NCBI GenBank assembly: GCA_948470475.1
Contig: OX419344.1
Coordinates: forward strand, 20,004,725 to 20,068,724
Length of the DNA stretch: 64,000 nt
Source: Galaxea fascicularis
Taxonomy: Eukaryota > Cnidaria > Anthozoa > Scleractinia > Euphylliidae
Reading direction: 5' to 3'
Shown: piece after piece, positions 56,101 through 64,000 of the stretch
Layout: the number at the start of each line of letters is the position of its first letter
Numbering within the stretch: the stretch's first letter is position 1
Notes under the pieces: model-generated
The model's database searches: none
What the model saw: only the letters and a program-made list of their open reading frames with translations
Told to the model about the DNA's origin: nothing
Translations under genes and position numbers: made by a program

Positions 56101-56339
56101 AAATTGTATGGAGCTAATTAATAACTGAACCTGCGCTCGGCTTAAGGTGGTTGTTGAGAGCGAGAGGTTATGAGAAAGGCTTCATGTTGGCAGCAACGTT
56201 TCACTTATTGGAGCCACTTTATTTTCAACATTAATCACTTTTTCGAAGTCTTAAATTGGCGCTTAAGCTTACATGTTTGATTTTGTGCCTCTTAAAACCG
56301 ATACCTACCTGTCAGAAGAAGGAGAAAAACACCAAACAT
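45945..56339 (-). CDS. R4: SRCR receptor gene (A-B-[broken D]-B-C-stalk-stalk-TM)
   Basis: Exons in order: 56339-56309 (signal peptide [11 protein letters not shown]), 55635-55600 (linker), 55263-54955 (A), 54586-54269 (B), 51236-50925 (B), 50661-50347 (C), 49831-49766 and 48359-48288 (stalks), 46324-45945 (TM/tail). Without the broken D exon these sum to 1839 bases, 613 codons including the stop, all in frame. The order is that of R1, but the D exon (53288-53465) has been cut by a Penelope-like insertion and carries stops; its symmetric phase means skipping it leaves an intact receptor. The stalk region was locally duplicated (46740-48360 and 48870-49831), and one copy then received a LINE. 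A separate 205-codon frame lies in the intron at 51599-52216. Confidence 0.73.
47128..47985 (-). mobile_element. LINE (non-LTR retrotransposon) 3' end with triplet-repeat tail
   Basis: Minus-strand frame 47570-47235 gives [13 protein letters not shown], then [16 protein letters not shown], typical of the C-terminal end of LINE reverse transcriptase proteins; 47813-47631 holds the preceding part in another frame. The 3' end is a (CTA)n tail on the minus strand (47130-47163). The paralogous block at 49255-49275 lacks the insert, and aattgt stands on both sides, a likely target duplication. 5'-truncated and frameshifted. Confidence 0.75.
47130..47163. repeat. (TAG)n microsatellite, LINE tail
   Basis: Eleven or so uninterrupted TAG units at the 3' end of the minus-strand LINE. 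Confidence 0.85.
48288..48359 (-). CDS. R4 stalk exon 2
   Basis: 72 bases, about [20 protein letters not shown], phase 1-1 with AG and GT. Ser/Thr/Ala-rich, probably an O-glycosylated stalk. Confidence 0.6.
49369..49518. repeat. Foldback repeat with ~65-base arms
   Basis: Arms start aggccatattcg and end aatatggcct; the central gcgggggaat / attcccccgc block forms a strong stem. In an R4 intron. Confidence 0.8.
49766..49831 (-). CDS. R4 stalk exon 1
   Basis: 66 bases, about [20 protein letters not shown], phase 1-1; a diverged duplicate of 48288-48359. Confidence 0.6.
50347..50661 (-). CDS. R4 SRCR domain, type C
   Basis: [20 protein letters not shown] to VVCITG. Two codons longer than the R1 and R2 C exons, owing to the extra residues around [10 protein letters not shown]. 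Confidence 0.87.
50925..51236 (-). CDS. R4 SRCR domain, type B (second)
   Basis: [21 protein letters not shown], then [20 protein letters not shown], ending VICTPKG. Splice edges are intact and the frame is open. Confidence 0.86.
51599..52216 (-). CDS. Unrecognised 205-codon open frame in an R4 intron
   Basis: [20 protein letters not shown]..., basic at the start, an acidic/Ser stretch ([18 protein letters not shown]) near residue 35-50 and Lys-rich later parts. Longest intronic frame outside the transposon gene. The start region (CGCGCCCGCG, GCCGCCATTTTG) looks like a GC-richer promoter. The 3' end (AGAGGTTAGTAAG) could equally be a splice donor. A 40-base stretch near 51749 recurs at 51543. 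Family not recognised; could be part of a mobile element. Confidence 0.35.
   Translation of the reverse strand: MPRGRGFKMAARSSKRVNKGFYKALNDVSTADFSQDSTSDEDRPFLSSGKGSESAQVKGKGKYSLYRSLDALEGSSRAIRRLLPSFFRNLVSSYVQRRFYCNREYNRPKKRAKNKMASKVERKQTGFQSIFASLMAPTWRMAHSKNPTFRSKKALPQWTFFGEKNIPFGSLTSHLLNGMLGKRIGETIFSLQTKEGMEVNTTLRG
52389..53287 (-). mobile_element. Penelope-like retroelement, 3' fragment with GIY-YIG domain
   Basis: Minus-strand frame 53096-52743 reads [22 protein letters not shown], then EHKRATRNG and EHHLQTNH, the pattern of the C-terminal GIY-YIG endonuclease of Penelope-like elements; upstream residues to ~53290 match the end of the RT part but with frame breaks. It is 5'-truncated and lies within SRCR exon D of R4, whose sequence resumes at 53288. 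Confidence 0.75.
53288..53465 (-). pseudogene. R4 SRCR type D exon, broken
   Basis: First half of a D-type domain ([34 protein letters not shown]) whose homology to 3220-3525 stops at GIQTR near 53288, where Penelope-like sequence begins. There is an in-frame TAA just before the conserved start, and the second half of the domain is absent. Confidence 0.75.
53590..53848. mobile_element. MITE with ggccatgtccacactgatg ends
   Basis: About 45 bases at each end are inverted (taaggccatgtccacactga / tcagtgtggacatggccta); the interior repeats gaaaacgc motifs. In the R4 intron between B and D exons. Confidence 0.8.
54269..54586 (-). CDS. R4 SRCR domain, type B (first)
   Basis: [41 protein letters not shown], ending VVCKSKG. 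One extra cysteine appears (GLGCDGC) compared with other B domains. Confidence 0.87.
54955..55263 (-). CDS. R4 SRCR domain, type A
   Basis: [22 protein letters not shown] to VTCTPG, with AG above 55263 and a GTACTT donor at 54954-54949. The usual LVGG is LRMMAG here. Confidence 0.87.
55600..55635 (-). CDS. R4 linker exon
   Basis: 36 bases between a TTTTCAG-type acceptor and GTAGGT, about [11 protein letters not shown]. Confidence 0.58.
56309..56339 (-). CDS. R4 signal-peptide exon
   Basis: ATG at 56339, [11 protein letters not shown], phase 1 donor GTAGGT. Confidence 0.62.
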
Positions 56340-57187
56340 GTTACGAGCGGGAATCAAGGTGCCGTTGCTGAAGCTTCTCTTTAGAGCAAGTGAAGGTGAA
56401 ACTCACTTGGCAAAGATTCTCCATTCAATTTTTATTTACATTGTTAACTTGTTTTTCTTTTCGCGTTAACACGCTGAATTTCTTTTTCAGTTTCCTTTAA
56501 GGTGAGAAAAAAATTCAATGGTCTGTCAGCTTAAAACTGATTAACCGGTTTCAGTATGTCACTTCATTTATACGAATTACGTCCTCTTCATTTGTTTTAA
56601 GAACACGGTCTTCACATTTGTACTACCTCATTTTTGAAAAGCCCAGTTTGAAAACAAATGTTCAATCAGTTCATCATGTGTTTTGTTCCTCAGAGAGTCA
56701 GCACATTGTTTCTTCTAAAACTAAGCACACCTTTTCTAAATTGATAAAAGGCAGATAAACAGGTCTTATTGATATGGCTTAACCTCTACTTTTTTAATGT
56801 CGTAACCAGATGTCACCTGCGGGTGTAAAAAATGTGAAAATGTGAGATATGGTAAAGTTCGATACAAGGCAATTTGCGATTGGTCACGAGAAGAAAGAAT
56901 GTATCATTCTAATTTGTCCTGTAATTGGCTCTTTTCTTCACGGTTCGGCTATTGTACACTTCGTTTATGATTAGCTCGGACAAAGTGCAAAGGTAATAAA
57001 GTTCATTTATCAATGAATAGATTACTTTAAGCAGCCATAACGGGAAAGATTTCCTTGCTCAGTTACTGCTCCATACATTAATTTTTTGTAAAAGAAAAAA
57101 AAAGCCCCATAGAACAGAGCGAGAAAAATTAAAACGCGATACAAATAATTGTTTTATGTTAAGAGTATATGCAGTACAGTTGGAATA

Positions 57188-57603
57188 AACCGGCGACACA
57201 CGAGGCGATTTCATACGCCTATGGCGGCGATTTTAATTGCCAGCGAAAATCGGGAGTGCATCTCGCCGTTGATTGCGGGCACACTTGGCGATTTTCTTCA
57301 CCGATCGCGGCGATTTATGTCTTAGGCTCCAAGCATCGTTGCTGTCCGCCATATTGAAAAGTCATGAGATAAAAATCGCCCAACCTCATTCGCAGCGATG
57401 AGCGTACAAAACCGCAGGAACGGGCACGCTAGGGGAATGCCGGCAAATTTAATCGCCGATGTCTGACATGCCAGATACTGATAATTTTATACGCCGATCG
57501 CCGCGATCGGCGAACATCGCAATCGCTGCACCGGGCACACTGGGCGATTCTCGCCGATCGCGGCGATCGGCGTATACAATCGCCTAGTGTGTCACCCCCT
57601 TAA
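57188..57603. mobile_element. MITE with ggcgacacacgaggcgatt ends
   Basis: Inverted ends ggcgacacacgaggcgatt / aatcgcctagtgtgtcacc; the interior is rich in gccgatcgcggcgat motifs. Upstream of R4. Confidence 0.75.
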
Positions 57604-58394
57604 GTACTCATGTGATCCTCAAGATTCTTATGGTCGAGGATGGGTCATGGATGTGTTGGTTGAATCGCCTGGCGCGGGGTGATTGTAGCGAGGGCACTAC
57701 ACAGGGAAACTCTGATTTTATCCTTTGTATGGAGAGGGCCTGGAGCCCATTGTCATGTCACGGAAATGTCACAGTGGACTAGATCATGGAACTTTGTGAT
57801 GAGTATAACAACTGTAAAAAGTTTCAGTTCTTCACGGAAAAAGTCTTCAGAGATATTCCATTTTTGTGATTCTTCATCATTTTTTTCCATCTTGGTGACG
57901 ACACAAGTCCCCTAATTTGCATAAATCAAAATCTTGAATAACTCGGCAACCAAGAGTGCTATCACAATAAAATGAAAGCCATTCTTCATCATTTTGAAAG
58001 GTTTTTCGAGCAAGCAAATAAAAACTTTTGTGTCATATGTACTTTAAAAGGCATCCTGGGATCAGAGAAGACTCCTTGAATAATTTTTTAGCTTCTTCCC
58101 AGCATCACTTTGCTCTTTCAGGCGGTATTTAGTGTCCAGTGCGTCAGGCTTTCCGAGGCAAAACCTCCTCGTAGTTGCCATAGGTAGTCTGCAAAAACAA
58201 AAATAATAGAAACCACTGGGGCTTTAATTTGGTGACTACACTGAATCCAAGATTGGACGCGCTGGACATGAGAAAATAGATAGTCACCAAGGCAAAACGG
58301 CGATTGGATTATAATCGAAAAATGGTAGACACTTTCTCTTCCCTTCACCCTCTCGCCTAATTCCCTTCCCCGTCCCCGCCCAGGAAGAACAGGG

Positions 58395-58607
58395 TTAACC
58401 CTTCAACTCTCAAGATCTGATTATCAATTCTCCTTTCTAGCTGCTATACAGTTCCTTGCACATTAGTTAAGAGAATTTGGAGTTATATTAAGACAACACC
58501 CTCTAGCTGATAAGTTCGTCTATTCTCATTACCGGCCTCCAGGACAATGTCTTGATGTTATAAAGAGAAGTTACATGCTAATCACTTTTGGAAGTTGAAG
58601 GGTTAAA
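58395..58607. mobile_element. MITE with ttaacccttcaact ends
   Basis: Inverted ends gttaacccttcaactct / agttgaagggttaa around ~180 bases. I recall this as a frequent repeat in coral sequence; unverified. Confidence 0.65.
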
Positions 58608-58810
58608 AGGCAGACGTGTTTAAGATTTAAATTAAATCTAGTGGGGAGTAACTTTCGTTTGCAAGTTTTGTTAAGAGTAGAATATTTCTAAAAACTTAAT
58701 GACTGGGTATTTTCGTTGTATTAAAAACGAAATATGGTCGGTACAACAAAATTCAAATTGTAAACCATATTCATGCATTATGGAAGTACAAACATAGAAG
58801 AACAAAACAA

Positions 58811-59181
58811 CTATCGTACATTTTCTACATCAGAGTAATCTTGTTGCTGTTTCTCCTTTTTCATGTCAGTTTTATACTCAGTAAAATCCCTGGTTTTCTG
58901 CAGTTCTTGATAATGAAGTTCTGCAGTAACTTGATCTTGTGGAGCTCGGGGACAAGGCTCGAAATAAGTATGTTCGGATTCTCTAGCAGTCACACAGGTG
59001 CTCATGCCGACTCCACGTTTTTGAGTGTGTTGGCGCTTCTCTACATCAGCATCTTCGCCTTTACTTTGTAAGTGGCGCCGTTGCTTCCAAAGCATAAAAC
59101 AAACGCTGATTGTTGCAAATGAAAAAAGAACACCTAAAACGATTACTGCGGGGAGAAGAGGTGAAATAGAGGCTCTGCTGC
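58811..59181 (-). CDS. R5 last exon: transmembrane segment and cytoplasmic tail
   Basis: [22 protein letters not shown], then LWKQRRH. The tail has YFEP (first motif weakened), HYQEL and DYSDV, with RAPQDQV in between, and ends ENVR. This is the most diverged tail apart from R1. Confidence 0.8.
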
Positions 59182-62100
59182 CTGCCAAGAAAAAAAAAGA
59201 GAGCATAAAGCAAATTACGATCAAAGCTTTTATGTCGATGGTTTTGCAATGCACACGCTGCAACTTAGAAAGGAAAGAGATCGTGGCGGAATGTTCGTAT
59301 GTACTTGGTTTAGAGAGCAATATTTAGCACTTAATGACTGGTCCTGAGGGGAATAGTAAATTTTGTTTCCGAGAATATCAATGTTGAGATTCGAGGGTGG
59401 GAAACAAAAACAAAAGCAAATTTTGAAAAACGCCACCTTCAACTGCATGCTCTGATCACGTGCAACAGTGTTCAACATTTTGCGGGTAACAATGAACTGT
59501 TTCCCGTTTGACGTCATAGTTTTCGCAGTGTTGTTTGTTCAAGGCATTTGGCAGTAGACAGTTTCATTGTCAGATATGTGACCATGAACTAGCCAATGAA
59601 TGGGCGCGCTATAGCGGGAAAAATGTCAGCCATATAACGATAATCATTTCTCGAGTAAACTGATTCACTCATAATGCGTTACACCCTAAAACAACAACAA
59701 ACAAACAGTAACAAAATAACAATGCTCCGACTTCAGTTACATATAGGCGCTGGATTTTATTTGTAGAGTAATATTGATTTTAGAACCAGGCCATACTAGC
59801 TGTGCTCAGTGGGCCTCACTTGCAAGGCCACACTTCGAAAATTGGCAAGATCTTGAATGAGATGAAGAGAGTGGAACAGCAGACAGGAAAGCTACAGCCT
59901 TCCCCATCAAATTAACTGAAATTGAAGAGGATGTTGACTTCTTGCTATTCATTCTGTTTAACAATTAGTTTAAGAGCTTAAGCCTTCTATTCCGTGATAG
60001 CTGATGAGGGCGCCGCCCCAATCTACCGCGCATAGAAATCGAGAGTGAATAATCTAATTGTTTTAGTATAATCTGCTAGTCGTTCAAAATTTATAAACAA
60101 GTAAATTATCTAAATTCTCCCCGCAGACACTTTAAAAACGCAAAGAAGCGGCCGCCATTTTTTGATAAACGCTACTTGCTGTGTCTATCACAGAATAGCC
60201 AATCAGAGACCAGCATTCGTAATAGAACGCTAGTAGATTTATACTAAATTTAGGTAACATATCTCTCCGAGGGACTCTTGTTTTAGGTTCTACTTTTGAA
60301 GGAATTTTCAGCTGGTCTGGACCGTAAAACAAAAGGATAGGAATTAAGAATGACGTTTTAAAAGGAAATTTAACGAGAAAAACTTACTTGACGTCTCGAC
60401 GACCTCATGTCATCATTGTCCGGCGAATGTGGGGAAATTAACGTAAATGACATTCGACAATGATGACAATGACGATGATGATCGTTAATTTTCCTTTTAA
60501 AATGTTGTTCAGAATTAATCTTTATCAGAAGAATAACATTGATAACGAATACGATAATGAGGACAATTAATGATATAATAATTCTTATATCAGTAATAGT
60601 ATATTTGCAATGTAGCTCTTTATATATAAGTACTGTCTCAAGTGATTCTCAATATTCTTATGATTGCGGTTGGGTCATGTGTTGGTCGATTCGAGAAAGA
60701 AATAAATCAGAATGAAAGAAAATGCAATTCCAACAAACTAAGTTCGGAAAAAGAATGTTATTCGGTATACAAGATACATAACTAAGTTTTGCCAACTGTG
60801 ATATAAAACTAATTTGAATTCCTATGGAAATGTTTCCGATGTCGATTTGACTAATTACAATCGACCAAAACAAATTCTGAAAGAAATTTGAGCAAATATT
60901 TCTTTATTTGACAGAATAGTTTCAGTAACTAAAAGAATTTAAGGCAGAATTTAAAAGCAATTGGCATTAAAGGCGGGGGGGGGGGGGGTGAATGTCTCGA
61001 ATTTTTGCGTCTAAGTGCTTAGGAAAGATGATGGCCGGTGTCCATAACAAAACCGGCGATCTTTGTGTGTTGTCATTCACTCGTGTCTCCTGGCCGCCGT
61101 CTTAAATCCATCGGTAAAACAACCGATTTTCTATTTTCTGTAGCCTTATGGAAATTCAGTCGACAATTGCTCATTAACTTACAGCGTAAATGTGAAGAAA
61201 GATGTTAAACATTTCTGGTCGAACTGCAACGAGTTGCAAAATACTTGACACACTTTACGTCATGTTTCTATGATCTTCCACTTTCACTCCCCTTCCCCCT
61301 CTTATCAAAGTTGCTAACAGTGCAACACCATGCTCGAAACTTTGAGGAACAACATTGAAAGGGGAAGAGGGGGGGGGGGGGGTGGGGGTGTCCATTGTAT
61401 CTCACAGATTTCTCACATGGGCGTTTTAGAGAAAGAAAAGATGTTTTTGATTATGAATGTCTCAACAATTTGGCCTCTGATTGTCTGAGCGTTATTGCAC
61501 TATACGGCCACTTTATTAGTTTGCTTCAAAACAAATAGGCTTTCATTGTCTTAGATCACGTGAATTAAAAATGGCTAGCGAATAAAGCTCATTTTGTGTT
61601 GTTTTTCGTATGAAGTACTCGGATCACATTTCATTGATTTTAGGGAACAAGCCCAAAAACATCTTTAAGTTTCAATTTAAACTAGTAATATAACTTCGTT
61701 TTAGCTCGTACGGTCTGTAAGCTATTTACTGTGAATCTGCGCAACGCATGTAGATTTACCTCTTGAAATGACGCAAAACTGACACTAGATTGAGGAGATA
61801 AACTGTTGTTGATGTACGTGAATTAGCCACATAAACAGACATTCTATTGTAATCGCGTGCCATTAAATCCAGCTGCTCAGAGATCAGAGGCAGAATGCAT
61901 AAAATGAAATCCCAAAGTGCTGTCAATGCTTTGCATCGTTTATGTTACACTGATTAAAAACGTTTTTATTAATTTCCACAAACAACTGTTAAGAAATTCA
62001 ACGGTCTACCATTTTAGCACGGTCTACCATTGCGATTCTCTTAAAGTACATAAGATATCATATGTCTTACTCAAGTGATGGTAGACCGTGCTAAAAATGG

Positions 62101-63154
62101 TAGACCGTCCGAAAATCAAAGGGAATGTATTTTAGACATATCCTTTTACCACATTTCTCTTTTCCGAATGTCTCAACAATTTTGCAACTGGTTGTGGCTG
62201 CTTGTTAGAGGCATTAATATATTTTTTTTTCCTGAATAGTTTTGTTCACAAAAACCAAGAAAAGAAACGTTTTCACTTCTTTTTACTTCAGGCATGCGCA
62301 GTCAATCAATCCACGATGTGATCCTTGTCACCGTTTATTGACGCGCTGAAGAAACAATATTGACATTTTGTGGTCGCGTCTTTCCCTGGGTCTGAAAAAT
62401 CAACCGAGTAATTATACTAAAACAGATATTCGCCTCTAGCTCCACACTGAAATATCTTAATTAACAATTATCCTGCGAAATCGCACGGAAGATCGGCTGA
62501 TTCCTCACCAATAAAGGGAGTAGTTTCTAAAGAAACTGTGGTGCCGCGTCGATGGGGGAAATGTACACAAAAATTTGGTTTTATCAACGGAGTTGATAAT
62601 GTAAATTGACCACCGAATACAGAGAGCGCCATGACTGGACATTGTCATGGCATGATACTGTAGAATATTCCCGTCGACTTTGTGACAGCCAGGAAAGACT
62701 CACCAACATTTAATTCGTCTTGAAATAATTGTTAAATATGGAAACAGTTACCTATTATTTCGGATGCTCTTGTTTTAAAGGCTGCAGTTGTTGTCTGAGG
62801 ATTTGAATAAAGGTCATGACGAGGATCTAAAAATAAAATCAGCATTGGTAAAGAAAGCTATTTTAAGAGCTGCATAAATATTGTTTCTCAGAATAATCTG
62901 AAAATTGAAGGTCGGTTTTACCATTTGAAAAAGTTATGAATATTATATTAGGAGTTAACCATGCGGTCACCTGGACCGTATAATTAAGTTACCATTTGCA
63001 TAAGAGTACCACGGTGAAAATCAGAGATTGTAGAGACCAACAATACACTTATCCATGATTTCATTTGTTCACATTCAACCACCTGTTATTTCTGGTGCTG
63101 TTCTTTTTGATGACGTTGTTGTCTCATGCTCAGTAGATAGTTCATCGCGCAGAT
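58811..63154 (-). CDS. R5: 3' end of a further SRCR-type receptor gene (5' part outside the window)
   Basis: Three exons visible: stalks 63154-63083 and 62826-62752, and TM/tail 59181-58811. No SRCR domain lies between 59.2 and 64 kb, so the ectodomain exons must be beyond the right edge. The intron block at 59740-60000 resembles R4 introns at 46790-47030 and 48930-49170, confirming common descent. SRCR identity of the ectodomain is inferred from the tail and stalk only. Confidence 0.65.
60341..60520. repeat. Imperfect foldback repeat
   Basis: gaattaagaa...gttttaaaaggaaat is inverted by ttttccttttaaaa...agaattaat; the centre has atgtcatcattgtc / gacaatgatgacaat. Confidence 0.65.
61285..61395. 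repeat. C-rich/G-rich hairpin with long G run
   Basis: ccccttccccctcttatc and gaggaacaacattgaaagggg arms plus ~14 G's; resembles the inside of the caatcttggac MITE family, but the outer ends are not recognisable. Confidence 0.5.
62001..62108. repeat. Inverted pair of a doubled ggtctaccatt motif
   Basis: acggtctaccattttagcac-ggtctaccat at 62001-62030 is mirrored by atggtagaccgtgctaaaaatggtagaccgt at 62078-62107; each arm contains the motif twice. Confidence 0.75.
62752..62826 (-). CDS. R5 stalk exon 2
   Basis: 75 bases, about PRHDLYSNPQTTTAAFKTRA, phase 1-1, AG and GT present. Confidence 0.58.
63083..63154 (-). CDS. R5 stalk exon 1
   Basis: 72 bases, about LRDELSTEHETTTSSKRTAP, phase 1-1, AG and GT present; close to the R1 stalk exon. 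Confidence 0.58.
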
Positions 63155-63278
63155 CTAGAGAAAAAAGGGAAGAAACATTTTTCAGCCCAGTATATGTAAA
63201 AGTACTGTGTCTAGCAATAAAAAAGGCTGGGTTCGCCATGCAAACTAGTTGAAATAATTTGCGAGCAGTTAGCAAAGG

Positions 63279-63380
63279 AAATCGCACGACCTCGAGTACA
63301 ATTCGGGATTAATAGGTACGAGTGATCAAAATCACGAGTATCTATTAATCCCGAATTGTACGAGAAGGTCGAGCGATTTT
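63279..63380. repeat. Foldback repeat with ~45-base arms
   Basis: aatcgcacgacctcgagtac... mirrors ...gtacgagaaggtcgagcgatt around ggtacgagtgatc/atcacgagtat. Confidence 0.75.
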
Positions 63381-63385
63381 TTACT

Positions 63386-63527
63386 TATAGTACATTCAAC
63401 AAAATTACCAACTTACGCACCGTTGTCATGTAAACTTAAAAGGTACTCCTACGGAGTACTATTTGGGATTAATTGTACTGCTCTCGACCAATCAGAATCG
63501 AGTAATTTTGTTGAGTGTACCATATAA
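63386..63527. mobile_element. Short MITE with tagtacattcaacaaaattac ends
   Basis: Inverted ends tacattcaacaaaattac / gtaattttgttgagtgta, directly next to the foldback at 63279-63380. Confidence 0.65.
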
Positions 63528-64000
63528 GATGGAATATCGCTCTTCGGAATTGAATGCGAACTGACGATTTAAGTCATCATCGCAGTTATGAACACTACTG
63601 AGCGGGATTGAAAATAAAGCTTGAAAAAAAAAAAAGATTCAGGCTTGTGTGAGTCGCAACCTTGAACTCTACCACATCGGTAGAGCATACAGCCTCTACT
63701 CATCAGTTGTGCGTTACTTCATCTAGGTCCTTAAAATTTACCTTAAAAGATGAAGTATAGACCGTTTTTAATGTCTTGAGGGTCTTAAAGGTTGAGCTAA
63801 ATCATAGCCATGTCCTAGTTGATGTTTTGAATCAGTATGACTCACCCCTCTCCCTGTTCCTCAACCTCGTCACTCGCTGCAGACCGAACTTGAGCTGATA
63901 ATCGCTTCCAGTAGACTAGAAGACTAAGATTCTCGTACAATCCTGATGTTACTAAGATTCTCGTACAATCCTGATTTTACTTTTACGCTCAGTCTCAATT
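63528..64000. other. R5 intron at the right edge
   Basis: No SRCR exon reached. A 27-base direct repeat (actaagattctcgtacaatc...) at 63925 and 63953. Confidence 0.5.

Larger units (their letters stand above)
55264..58394. other. R4 5' introns and upstream spacer
   Basis: Apart from the R4 linker and signal exons and the MITE at 57188, no gene. 56930-57000 resembles the end of the plus-strand module and its flank in the other genes. Confidence 0.5.
60521..62751. other. R5 intron
   Basis: Poly-G run at 60975-60991, hairpins at 61285 and 62001; otherwise AT-rich without coding signal. Confidence 0.5.

Overview
Eukaryotic, metazoan genomic DNA; a stony coral or other anthozoan is my best guess. 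Reasons (inference): protein-coding genes split into small symmetric exons, a cluster of scavenger-receptor (SRCR) genes, a multi-exon RNase H-like/zinc-finger gene of a kind I associate with cnidarian and other invertebrate genomes, and several short inverted-repeat elements I associate with coral DNA. The window is AT-rich, densely packed with transposons and shows no prokaryotic layout.

The backbone is a tandem cluster of five SRCR receptor genes, all on the minus strand (5' at high coordinates). The common plan is a tiny signal-peptide exon (MF..FLL..TG), a tiny second exon (..A..DG), a run of SRCR domains each in one ~310-base exon, one or two short Ser/Thr-rich stalk exons, and a last exon with one membrane segment and a tyrosine-motif tail. 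Every internal exon is phase 1-1, so any subset splices in frame. Four SRCR types recur (A, B, C, D here). R1 (731-7281, perhaps reaching 19105) is A-B-D-B-C-stalk-TM. R2 (21858-36937) is A-B-A-B-A-B-C-stalk-TM, with an in-frame stop in its first B exon. R3 (40042-42870) is a tandem duplicate of R2 with its middle deleted, leaving A, a B fragment, stalk and TM. R4 (45945-56339) is A-B-(broken D)-B-C-stalk-stalk-TM. R5 (58811 to beyond 64000) shows only its TM exon and two stalk exons. For R2, R3, R4 and the joined R1 the exon lengths I derived sum to a multiple of three, which supports the models. The cluster looks like a birth-and-death family of surface receptors for recognition and signalling.

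The most notable mobile element is at 25339-33366, inside the large intron of R2 and on the opposite strand. It is an ~8.03 kb DNA transposon with inverted repeats of about 600 bases, flanked on each side by TTAA. It carries a six-exon gene whose joined frame is open for 1182 codons: Cys-rich N-terminus, RNase H-like core with three candidate acidic residues, a C2HC finger and a SAP-like C-terminus. Paralogous introns at 35706-35771 and 41640-41705 give the unoccupied site.

Other repeats: two full tandem copies plus a partial third of a 2109-base unit (9191-13560) holding a Tc1-like transposase fragment and a degenerate HUH Rep-like frame; a Penelope-like GIY-YIG fragment (52389-53287) that has broken an SRCR exon; a LINE 3' end (47128-47985) with a matching empty site; a tRNA-derived pair (21155-21780); and about fifteen short inverted-repeat or foldback elements. 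The remaining stretches are introns and spacers with no gene that I can support.
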